Shown here one piece after another: positions 7,583-15,392 of a stretch of DNA of 64,000 nt. Made by a program: the position numbers and the translations under genes. The stretch's first letter is position 1, and every line of letters starts with the position of its first letter. The DNA is taken from assembly GCA_009784825.1 (NCBI GenBank), contig WQXO01000011.1, positions 1 to 64,000 of the forward strand. The letters are read 5' to 3'. Source of the DNA: Oscillospiraceae bacterium (lineage in GTDB: Bacteria; Bacillota; Clostridia; Oscillospirales; Ruminococcaceae). The notes beneath the pieces are model-generated. The model ran no database searches. It was given only the letters and a program-made list of their open reading frames with translations, and had not been told where the DNA came from.

Positions 7583-8695
7583 ATGTTACAATATGACGAA
7601 TTACGCCTTGAGTTTGAGGGGTTGAAACCACAGCTGAAAGATTTGGCACAGGCACTTAACCTCGATAACCTCAAAAAAGAACTTAATGACCTTGAAACTG
7701 CTTCTGCCGCCCCGGAATACTGGAACGACCCGGAAACCGCCCAAAAGTCCCAGCAACGCCTCGGCGAAATCAGGAATACCATAGAAGCGTATGATAAATT
7801 AGCCGAGAGCTTCGACGATGTTTTAACCATGCTTGAGCTTGCCTCGGAAGCCGGTGATGAATCTCTGCTTGGGGAAATCCAAGGCTTAGCTTCAAAAGCC
7901 CGAGCGAATTTAGAAACGCAGAAGTTAGTGACCCTGTTATCGGGGGAATACGACTCGAAAAACGCCATTTTAACATTTCATGCAGGGGCAGGCGGTACTG
8001 AAGCGATGGACTGGGCGTATATGCTTTACAGAATGTATAACCGTTGGGCAGAGCGTCACGATTTTAAGGTGGAATTGCTGGATTATTTAGACGGGGACGA
8101 GGCGGGTTTAAAAAGTGCGTCTTTGCTTATTCAAGGGACAAATGCCTACGGATTCCTAAAATCCGAGAACGGCGTTCACCGACTTGTGAGAATTTCACCG
8201 TTTGACGCTTCGGGGAGGCGGCATACCAGTTTCGCTTGCCTTGAGGTTATGCCGGAGCTTGACGATGATGTAGAAATCGACATTCGCCCCGACGACTTAG
8301 AAACCGAGTTTTACAGGGCAAGTGGGGCAGGAGGTCAAAAAGTTAACAAAACCAGCTCAGCCGTTCGGTTAATCCATAAACCCACGGGAATAGTCTGTTG
8401 CTGTCAGACTCAACGAAGCCAGAACCAGAACAGGGATTATGCACTTCGTATGCTTAAGTCAAAGCTGATTGAGATAAAGGAACGTGAGCATTTAGACAAA
8501 ATCTCCGATATAAAAGGAGAACAGCTACAGATTGCGTGGGGGGCACAGATACGCTCATATGTGTTTATGCCTTATACAATGGCGAAGGACCATCGCACCG
8601 GCTTTGAAATCGGGAACATCAACGCAGTTATGGATGGAGATATTGACGGGTTTATTAACGCTTATCTGAAAGCACGCAGTAGGGGGGAGATATAG
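7583..8695 (+). CDS. prfB: Peptide chain release factor 2
   Basis: The 370-residue product recognises UGA and UAA stop codons on the ribosome. The class is set by the SPF tripeptide ([12 protein letters not shown], near residue 205) and the catalytic GGQ motif ([14 protein letters not shown], near residue 250). The N-terminal helical domain and the C-terminal [10 protein letters not shown] segment are intact. In many bacteria prfB needs a programmed +1 frameshift at an in-frame UGA around codon 25; here the frame is continuous through that region, so this autoregulation is absent. Ribosome binding site AAAGGAAG. Confidence 0.97.
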   Translation: MLQYDELRLEFEGLKPQLKDLAQALNLDNLKKELNDLETASAAPEYWNDPETAQKSQQRLGEIRNTIEAYDKLAESFDDVLTMLELASEAGDESLLGEIQGLASKARANLETQKLVTLLSGEYDSKNAILTFHAGAGGTEAMDWAYMLYRMYNRWAERHDFKVELLDYLDGDEAGLKSASLLIQGTNAYGFLKSENGVHRLVRISPFDASGRRHTSFACLEVMPELDDDVEIDIRPDDLETEFYRASGAGGQKVNKTSSAVRLIHKPTGIVCCCQTQRSQNQNRDYALRMLKSKLIEIKEREHLDKISDIKGEQLQIAWGAQIRSYVFMPYTMAKDHRTGFEIGNINAVMDGDIDGFINAYLKARSRGEI

Positions 8696-8717
8696 TATCA
8701 GCAGCATTTATGAAAAA

Positions 8718-9668
8718 GTGAAAACAGCAATGCTTGCAATCCAGCGTTACCCGTGGGAGCAGGGAGTATGTGCCCAAGCTATGTATGAAGCAGGCGAGGT
8801 TAATGTATTTGTGGCAATGGCACATGACGCAGTTTTGCGGCAGGAGCAGGACGGCAGACTTGCCACAATCACACGAAATATCGCTGTGACAGACCCTGCC
8901 GCCAACGGTGAGGCGGTTTTGCGTGCTTATGAGTGTACGGGAGACAAGTTTTATAAAACTGCCGCTGATAAAATGCTTGGTTATTTAATGGAAAAAGCCC
9001 CTCGAACCACCGACGGCTTAATCTGTCATAACGATATATCGTTTGATGATAATTTCTCACCCATGCAAATATGGGTGGATTCATGTTATATGGCACCGCC
9101 CTTTTTAGCGGTGATGGAGGAGTTTTCCGAAGCGGAAAAACAGTTGGACGGGTACATAGATTGTTTAAAAGACAATGCTACCGGACTGCTGTTTCACATT
9201 TTCGATAAAGGAACCAACCGCTTCGTCCGTAAAAAGCTGTGGGCTACCGGCAACGGGTGGGCGTTAATGGGGATTGCACGTGTTATTTGTGAAGCACGGA
9301 ATAAATCAAACCGCCGACTTTGTCAAAAATACGAAAAGACAGCGGTTGAGTTATTGGATTCAATATTGAAATATCAACACGAAACCGGTATGTTCCATGA
9401 TATACTCGACGATGAAACCACGTTTTTGGACGGAACCTCGGCGATGATGACTGCGGCAGTTATTTACAGAGGTGTTTATGAGGGTTGGTTGAACCATGGG
9501 TATTTGAAAAATGCAGATTCAGTATATGAATATATACTGCAGAAAATCGATGAATTCGGGATAATCCGCGGTGTTTGCGGTTGCCCCCATTTTATGTCGG
9601 AGGGGACGTCAGCAGAAGCACAAGCAGCATATATTATGATGCACGCTTGGAGGAAGAGATTACAATAA
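8718..9668 (+). CDS. Glycoside hydrolase family 88/105 (unsaturated rhamnogalacturonyl hydrolase-like)
   Basis: The 316-residue product has the six-hairpin toroid pattern of GH88/GH105 enzymes, which remove unsaturated uronic acids from pectin or rhamnogalacturonan fragments. Motifs seen are QRYPWEQG near the N-terminus, QIWVDSCYMAPPFL with the family Asp, and the TGNGWALMGIARV segment. No signal peptide is visible, so it should act on imported oligosaccharides. The first canonical start is GTG 8718, but it has no ribosome binding site. The frame continues upstream as SSIYEKVKTAML, as family members do, and GGGGGGAGA lies seven bases before an ATC codon at 8697, so the true start may be that non-canonical codon. 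A terminator follows. Confidence 0.85.
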   Translation: MKTAMLAIQRYPWEQGVCAQAMYEAGEVNVFVAMAHDAVLRQEQDGRLATITRNIAVTDPAANGEAVLRAYECTGDKFYKTAADKMLGYLMEKAPRTTDGLICHNDISFDDNFSPMQIWVDSCYMAPPFLAVMEEFSEAEKQLDGYIDCLKDNATGLLFHIFDKGTNRFVRKKLWATGNGWALMGIARVICEARNKSNRRLCQKYEKTAVELLDSILKYQHETGMFHDILDDETTFLDGTSAMMTAAVIYRGVYEGWLNHGYLKNADSVYEYILQKIDEFGIIRGVCGCPHFMSEGTSAEAQAAYIMMHAWRKRLQ

Positions 9669-9671
9669 AAA

Positions 9672-9708
9672 ACGGGTGGTTTTAGATAAAAACCACCCGT
9701 CACTTTTT
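9672..9708. terminator. Bidirectional intrinsic terminator
   Basis: Stem ACGGGTGGTTTT/AAAACCACCCGT with a short loop and a T run on the plus strand (A run on the other side), between the glycoside hydrolase and the converging lipoprotein gene. Confidence 0.85.
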
Positions 9709-9728
9709 TATTAACTTGTTTACTCTTG

Positions 9729-10694
9729 TCAGAAAATAATCTCGGGAGCTAATTCAACTACTTTAAAACTAACCCCGTAAACGAAATTCTCTCTATCATA
9801 GTTATAATAGTTACCGGTTATACCCTCCTCAGACAGAACTCTTTCTACAGAATCCTCATCTTTGAAAATATGGAGCAATACTTCGCCGACATAATGCTTT
9901 TTCAATAAGGGGTATAGCTCCCTTGCTATATTCTCCACATCCTCGGGGAGAGTCCCCGGCGGGAGTAAAACGGTGACGGTATTGCTGTGGCGTGCTCTCT
10001 TACCGCCGATATAAAAATAATCCTCATCTATGAAAAAATGATTATAATCATCTGCCTGCTCGTAGTTTTCCTTTGCGACAAGCGGGTGTATTTTGTCAAG
10101 GTGGAGATAAAACGTGTTTACGTGATAATAGGGATAGTTTTCCGCAAAAGCCGCTTTTAAGTCCGCTGTCTGCTTTCTTGCCATCATGAAAGGTTCAAGA
10201 GCACACACAAATGATGCTATTCTGTCGTTATAATCCTCATGGTCACGCATACTTAATACGATAGATGTGTCGAAGTCATACCTCTCAGCCCATTTGTCTT
10301 CATCAAACCATTCTTTAAGAACAATGTGCATGATATAGCTGCTGTATAAAATCTGACCTTTACTGCCTTCTTGCTCACTAAAGCCCAAACTTGTAATATA
10401 GTATTCCTTACCTATAACGCTTTCAACATGTCCGAGCATTATGTTATAATTTTCGAGGGCGATTTGTGTATATGTTTCTTCTCTGCGAACAGTATCCGGG
10501 TCTCTACCCGGATAATACATCGCATCCAAATCCTCAAGGGTATACTCTGTCGGAATAATTTCAAACTCAACAGTGTCATCTTGTGAAACTGTTGAGTTAT
10601 CTAAAACACTTCTGATTATGGACATGCAGCCGGTTAAATTAATGGTGCATATTAAAGCTAATACAAGGAGAATTACGGATTTGTTGCTTTTCAT
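9729..10694 (-). CDS. Putative lipoprotein of unknown function
   Basis: The 321-residue product starts with a lipoprotein signal (MKSNKSVILLVLALICTI, lipobox LTGC at about residue 23). The rest is soluble, acidic and rich in Tyr and Asp/Glu, with no domain I recognise. Its ATG overlaps the stop of the upstream coiled-coil gene by four bases (ATGA), so the two are translationally coupled and probably work together. No enzyme motif is visible. Confidence 0.7.
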   Translation of the reverse strand: MKSNKSVILLVLALICTINLTGCMSIIRSVLDNSTVSQDDTVEFEIIPTEYTLEDLDAMYYPGRDPDTVRREETYTQIALENYNIMLGHVESVIGKEYYITSLGFSEQEGSKGQILYSSYIMHIVLKEWFDEDKWAERYDFDTSIVLSMRDHEDYNDRIASFVCALEPFMMARKQTADLKAAFAENYPYYHVNTFYLHLDKIHPLVAKENYEQADDYNHFFIDEDYFYIGGKRARHSNTVTVLLPPGTLPEDVENIARELYPLLKKHYVGEVLLHIFKDEDSVERVLSEEGITGNYYNYDRENFVYGVSFKVVELAPEIIF

Positions 10695-11413
10695 GCGGTA
10701 ACCAAATCATCCTCTATAATACTCTCTGCCGCCTTTGCCGCTTCCTCCAAAGCATCGTCCACCTTTGTGGCTTTATCGGCGTCTAATGCGGCTAATTTAT
10801 ACTTCTTGATAAGCGGCATAACATTCTCCCACGCTTCAAGCTCTGCAAGCGACACCATTTCCAGTGTTTGCTTAAGCGGGAAGTTATATGCACTTTCAAC
10901 CTTAGGAATACGCTTTTTCAAATCGGTGAGCGACAGGCTTAACTGGTTCAATTTCTTTTCCAGCTCAAGCTGGTCACGAACCATATCGTTTTTATCGCTG
11001 ACCAAATCGGTGAGCGGAGTTGATGTTTCGTTCAGCTTAGCCTGTAAGTATCTTGTGAATATCTCGGGATACATGGTCGCAAGAACCGTAGCACGGTCAA
11101 TAGAGGAATAGCTGTCGTCAAGAAGTGCCTGTAAAACAGGGGCACAGGTTCTCTCGAACGAGGACATGTTGTCTGTTATCCAGTCCTGCAGGTTCTTATA
11201 ATCCACTTCTTTCTCATATTTGGCAACGGAAGATTTCGCTTCTTCCTTAATTTTATCAACCTGTTCCTTTATCGCTTTTTCAAGAATAGGAATCTCTTTT
11301 TCTGCCGCCTTGCGTTCGATTTCGATATGCCGTTGTTTTTCTTCAAGTTCTCTTAATTCCTGCTCGTTTTTCAAAAGTGTTTCTGCAAAGATAAAGAAAG
11401 TCCGTAAGTCCAT
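10691..11413 (-). CDS. Coiled-coil protein of unknown function
   Basis: The 240-residue product is mostly helical. Residues about 10-75 (many Glu/Lys with heptad-like Leu/Ile) and about 148-172 look like coiled coils. There is no signal peptide or membrane segment, so it is probably cytoplasmic. A GGGAGG site precedes the ATG and a near-perfect promoter lies upstream (11483-11455). It forms a two-gene operon with the downstream lipoprotein, overlapping by ATGA. I do not recognise the family. Confidence 0.65.
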   Translation of the reverse strand: MDLRTFFIFAETLLKNEQELRELEEKQRHIEIERKAAEKEIPILEKAIKEQVDKIKEEAKSSVAKYEKEVDYKNLQDWITDNMSSFERTCAPVLQALLDDSYSSIDRATVLATMYPEIFTRYLQAKLNETSTPLTDLVSDKNDMVRDQLELEKKLNQLSLSLTDLKKRIPKVESAYNFPLKQTLEMVSLAELEAWENVMPLIKKYKLAALDADKATKVDDALEEAAKAAESIIEDDLVTA

Positions 11414-11454
11414 GGTCTACCTCCCGTTATATTATTCAATAAGCTGTTTTATTT

Positions 11455-11483
11455 ATTATAACATTGTGATTATTAATTGTCAA
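11455..11483 (-). promoter_or_regulatory. Promoter of the coiled-coil/lipoprotein operon
   Basis: Minus strand TTGACA (11483-11478), 17 bp, TATAAT (11460-11455), 42 bp before the ATG. Confidence 0.7.
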
Positions 11484-11502
11484 GTAAAAAGTCAATCATT
11501 CG

Positions 11503-12432
11503 TTACCCGCCCAATCTAATCATCTCGTCAATGCATTTTCTCGCCGCAATAATATCATATTCATCCATAACAATCTCATAGCCGGTTGTATTATCCCGAA
11601 TTGCGTTCAACACACATAAAACATCGTTCAGCGAGGTCATTCGCATATCCGGACAGGAGATTTTTTTCGACAAAGCGTGGAATGTTTTGTCGGGACACTC
11701 ATACTGTAAATGCTCACGAATTGTCAATTCTGTCCCGATTATGAACTCCGAGGCGGAGGAGTTCTTGGCAAATTCCATAATTCCTGTTGTTGAACCGACA
11801 TAATCCGCCGCCTCAACAATCGACGGGTCACATTCAGGATGAACCAATACAAGTGCTAACGGGTGCGACGATTTAATCGCCCGCAAATCGTCAAGCGTTA
11901 CGATATTATGAACGGGACACCCACCCCGCAAAAGCATTACATCTTTATTAACACGCTTTTTAACATAGTCGCCGAGGTTGCTGTCGGGTATGAACAGGAT
12001 TTTTTGAGCGTCCATTTTTTCGACAATTTTCACCGCAGTGGAGCTTGTTACACAAACATCGCAAAGCTTTTTAAGCTCGGCAGTGGTGTTGATATAAGCT
12101 ACCACCGCACGTTCGGGTTCTTTCTTTTTAAGCTGGCGAATTTCATCGGGTGAAAACTGCTCCGCCATAGGACAGCCTGCATTCGGATTAGGCAGAAAAA
12201 CCCGCTTTTGAGGGGACAACAGCTTAGCCGTTTCCGCCATGAACCGCACCCCGCATACAATGATGTTGAGTGCATCGGCACTTTGTACGTCAACGCTTAA
12301 TTGATATGAATCTCCGGTGAAATCCGCAATCTCGATAATTTCCCGGGACATGTAGCTGTGTGCTAAGATAACAGCGTTTAGTTGTGTTTTTAAAGCGGTT
12401 ATTTCCATTTGAAGGTCATTTATAGTTTTCAT
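11503..12432 (-). CDS. nadA: Quinolinate synthase NadA
   Basis: The 309-residue product condenses iminoaspartate with dihydroxyacetone phosphate to quinolinate in NAD synthesis, using a [4Fe-4S] cluster. The three expected cysteine ligands are visible at C60 (IIVCGVRFMAETAK), C172 (GGCPVHN) and C260 (SCPDMRMTSL). The segments ILAHSYM and YINTTAELK, typical of the substrate site, are present. Its ATG overlaps the rimI stop by four bases. nadB and nadC, the usual partners, are not in the window. Confidence 0.95.
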   Translation of the reverse strand: MKTINDLQMEITALKTQLNAVILAHSYMSREIIEIADFTGDSYQLSVDVQSADALNIIVCGVRFMAETAKLLSPQKRVFLPNPNAGCPMAEQFSPDEIRQLKKKEPERAVVAYINTTAELKKLCDVCVTSSTAVKIVEKMDAQKILFIPDSNLGDYVKKRVNKDVMLLRGGCPVHNIVTLDDLRAIKSSHPLALVLVHPECDPSIVEAADYVGSTTGIMEFAKNSSASEFIIGTELTIREHLQYECPDKTFHALSKKISCPDMRMTSLNDVLCVLNAIRDNTTGYEIVMDEYDIIAARKCIDEMIRLGG

Positions 12433-12845
12433 AATTCAAGCCTCATAATTATGGCGTCATCGTCGCCGTAATACCGTTCACGGAATCCCCTTTTAACAAA
12501 TGAGCATTTCTCGTAAAGCTTAATGGCGGCTGTGTTTGACGAGCGAACCTCAAGATATATTGAACCGGTGTCATCCGTTTCACGGCACTTTTCAATGAAC
12601 GCCGTCATTAATTTATATGCAACCCCCGCCCTTTGAAATTCGGGAAGCACAGCAATTCTCAATATCTCATAATCCCCCGAAAGGCTTGTCCCGAGCAGGA
12701 AACCGACTGTTTCACCCTCAATTTCCTCTGAGAGGAATATTGCATCGGGGTTGCTTGTACCCGCAATAATCGCAGTTAAGCTCCACGGAACATCGAAACA
12801 GGCAGCCTCAATCGTGCGAATGGCGTTTATAACATCATTTTTCAT
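12429..12845 (-). CDS. rimI: Ribosomal protein S18-alanine N-acetyltransferase RimI
   Basis: The 138-residue product is a GNAT acetyltransferase of the RimI type. It shows ACFDVPWSL near the N-terminus, the acetyl-CoA binding stretch (RIAVLPEFQRAGVAYKLM) and the C-terminal SNTAAIKLYEKCSF and RERYYGDDDAIIM segments characteristic of RimI. RimI acetylates the N-terminus of protein S18 and often sits near genes for the tRNA t6A pathway, none of which is here. It overlaps its neighbours on both sides, so it belongs to a compact operon. Confidence 0.88.
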   Translation of the reverse strand: MKNDVINAIRTIEAACFDVPWSLTAIIAGTSNPDAIFLSEEIEGETVGFLLGTSLSGDYEILRIAVLPEFQRAGVAYKLMTAFIEKCRETDDTGSIYLEVRSSNTAAIKLYEKCSFVKRGFRERYYGDDDAIIMRLEL

Positions 12846-13257
12846 TGGTTACGAACCTTTCATAAAAGTGTACAAGTGTATCTCTGCAATTCCGGTATGA
12901 ACCTATCCCCTTTGAAAAAGGGTCATCTACATTAAGTACTGTGATTTTATCTGCAATGTCAATAGCGTTGTAATACGAGCATAGTGTGATTTTCTGGCGT
13001 TGGTTCATAACGTGGATTGCGTCGAATTCCGTAATATCACAGCTGTTTATTGAAACGGGATTATGGGGCAGGCTGTTTATCGATATTTCAGAAAGAACTC
13101 TCGCCACATTTTCATCGGGTTGTCCCCCAACTAATGCAATTCCGGCACTTTTAAAGGAATAGTCGGCACCGTTTACCCATGCGGTATAATTAGCGATTTC
13201 CATCGCCATAACACTGCGTGTCTTGTTCGCTGTACACACGATTAGAATGTTCTTCAT
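12835..13257 (-). CDS. Low molecular weight protein-tyrosine phosphatase family
   Basis: The 140-residue product starts with the phosphatase P-loop CTANKTRS (C8, R14, S15), the CX5R(S/T) signature of the low molecular weight tyrosine/arginine phosphatase fold. The general-acid region DDPFSKG occurs near the C-terminus. It may act on phosphotyrosine, like YwlE-type phosphoarginine phosphatases, or as an arsenate reductase-like enzyme; the sequence alone does not decide. It overlaps rimI by 11 bases. Confidence 0.82.
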   Translation of the reverse strand: MKNILIVCTANKTRSVMAMEIANYTAWVNGADYSFKSAGIALVGGQPDENVARVLSEISINSLPHNPVSINSCDITEFDAIHVMNQRQKITLCSYYNAIDIADKITVLNVDDPFSKGIGSYRNCRDTLVHFYERFVTNEK

Positions 13258-13281
13258 AAACCCTCCCGACTGCCCTTGAAT

Positions 13282-15369
13282 TTAATGCGTTTCATACCAT
13301 GACTTACCGGTTTTTACATCGACAACAAGCTCAATACCTAATTCCCTACCGGCTTCAATCATTTCTTCTTTTACAATAACTGCGGCTGTTTCAGACACGG
13401 CGGAGGGAGCTTCAATGATTAACTCGTCGTGTACTTGTAAAATCAGCTTGGCTTCGGGTAACTCTGCCTGCAATCGATTATATACCCGTATCATTGCAAT
13501 TTTTATAATATCCGCCGCTGTTCCTTGAATAGGCGTGTTTTTGACAATTCGTTCACCGGCAGCGAGAATAATCTTGTTTGACGATGTGATTTCCGGAACA
13601 TATCTCACCCGTCCGAGCAGTGTCTTAACATAACCATTACTTTTAGCTTCGGTAACGGTTCTTTCGAGATAATCACGAACCCCGCTGTATTTTTCCAAAT
13701 ATCGGTTTATATAATAGTTCGCCTCGCCTACCGAAACGTCGATTTCTTTCGATAAAGAAAATGCACCCATACCGTATACAATCCCGAAATTGACAGCCTT
13801 TGCGGCAGTTCGCATATCACGTGTAACCGTTTTTTCGGACACGCCGAACACCTGTGACGCCGTTATGGTGTGAATGTCGTTGCCGTTACGGAACGCTTCA
13901 AGCATTACCTCATCACCGGAGATAAAAGCGAGGACCCTAAGCTCAATCTGGGAGTAGTCAGCATCGACTAACAGATTTCCTTTTTCTGCAATGAAGAACC
14001 TCCGCATAACCCGCCCTCGCTCAGTTCTGACGGGGATATTCTGGATATTCGGTTCAATGGAGGAAAGCCGACCTGTTTGCGTTTCGTTCTTAAACGTGGT
14101 GTGGACTCTGCCTTTGTCGGAAACGGCTTTAAGCAACCCTTGAACATAGGTTGAGTTTAGCTTAGATAACGCACGGAACTCGGTAATCAGCGGGATAATC
14201 TCATGCTTGTCGCTAAGACTTTCCAAAACATCAGAATTGGTGGAATATCCTGTCTTTGTCTTCTTTGAACCGGGCAGACCCAACTTATCGAATAATATTT
14301 CCCCAAGCTGCTTAGGTGAGCTTATATTAAAAGTCTCCCCCGCTAATGCATAAATCTGCTTTTCCGCCTCAATAATCCCCGCCTGCAATTCCTCACCATA
14401 GTCGGATATGCCGGCTTTGTCTACTTTAATTCCGGTTTTCTCCATATCCCGCAGAATCGGCTCAAGCAATGCCTCAATTTCGATAATTCGAGGGGAATCG
14501 GCGATTTGCGGAGTTTCGATTGCAACCGGTTCAACGCCGATTTTCTTCATGAACGAAGCCATTTCAAGCTCTGTAAGCAGCCTCGCTAATTCAACTGGAT
14601 AACCGTCGGTGATTTTATAATCATCAAGATTTAATGAAACAGGTGCGTCGAGTGCAATTGTGCCGAGCTTGCGGCTTAAAAACGCCATATCCTTATCTTT
14701 AATCAGCTTCGCCTTAACAGAGGCAGTAGTATCAATATTATCGAGATTGTTATAAATATATTCAATGCTACCGAATTTTTGAATAAGCGTAAAAGCCGTC
14801 TTCTCGCCAATTCCGGTAACACCGGGGATTTCATCGGAGCTGTCCCCCATTAATGCCTTAACCTCAAGCATTTGAACGGGTTCAATCCCGTATACCTCAC
14901 GGATTTTTTCCGGAGTGTAGGTGATTTCTTCTTTTGTGGAGGCTAATCTCACAGAAACTTGTTCACTGATTAACTGGAAAGCGTCACGGTCACCCGTAGC
15001 GATAACACTGCTTGTCAATTGAGAAAGCGTGCCGATTATATCGTCAGCCTCCCACCCCTCAGACTCAACACGGGTTATCCCCATATAATCGAGAATTTCC
15101 TTAATATACGGCAACTGTACGGCTAATTCATCGGGCATACCCTTACGTTTGGACTTATAACCGGTGTACATTTCGTGGCGGAATGTTGGGGCACGCATAT
15201 CGAATGCCACAGCTATATAATCGGGTTGAACCGTGTTACGTAACCGCAAAAGTGCATTGAGAAAGCCTGTCACCGCATTAGTATACACACCGTTTTTGTT
15301 GGAAAGCAGGCGAATGGCATAAAACGAGCGGTTTATTAAAGAATTGCCGTCGATTAATAAAAATTTCAT
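13282..15369 (-). CDS. polA: DNA polymerase I lacking the 3'-5' exonuclease domain
   Basis: The start at MKFLLIDGN is favoured by AGAAGG upstream; a GTG 27 bases earlier is less likely. Residues 1 to about 285 are the 5'-3' exonuclease (LLIDGNSLINRSFYA, WEADDIIGT, TGDRDAFQL, GDSSDEIPGVTGIGEKT). The polymerase follows directly from about 295, with motif A VDADYSQIELR, motif B around RTAAKAVNFGIVYG and motif C LQVHDELIIE. The roughly 170-residue 3'-5' exonuclease-like module that normally separates them is absent, making this 695 residues against about 880 for Firmicutes PolA. It should still serve gap filling and Okazaki fragment maturation, but without proofreading. Confidence 0.95.
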   Translation of the reverse strand: MKFLLIDGNSLINRSFYAIRLLSNKNGVYTNAVTGFLNALLRLRNTVQPDYIAVAFDMRAPTFRHEMYTGYKSKRKGMPDELAVQLPYIKEILDYMGITRVESEGWEADDIIGTLSQLTSSVIATGDRDAFQLISEQVSVRLASTKEEITYTPEKIREVYGIEPVQMLEVKALMGDSSDEIPGVTGIGEKTAFTLIQKFGSIEYIYNNLDNIDTTASVKAKLIKDKDMAFLSRKLGTIALDAPVSLNLDDYKITDGYPVELARLLTELEMASFMKKIGVEPVAIETPQIADSPRIIEIEALLEPILRDMEKTGIKVDKAGISDYGEELQAGIIEAEKQIYALAGETFNISSPKQLGEILFDKLGLPGSKKTKTGYSTNSDVLESLSDKHEIIPLITEFRALSKLNSTYVQGLLKAVSDKGRVHTTFKNETQTGRLSSIEPNIQNIPVRTERGRVMRRFFIAEKGNLLVDADYSQIELRVLAFISGDEVMLEAFRNGNDIHTITASQVFGVSEKTVTRDMRTAAKAVNFGIVYGMGAFSLSKEIDVSVGEANYYINRYLEKYSGVRDYLERTVTEAKSNGYVKTLLGRVRYVPEITSSNKIILAAGERIVKNTPIQGTAADIIKIAMIRVYNRLQAELPEAKLILQVHDELIIEAPSAVSETAAVIVKEEMIEAGRELGIELVVDVKTGKSWYETH

Positions 15370-15392
15370 GAATACCTTCTTTACAATTGCGG

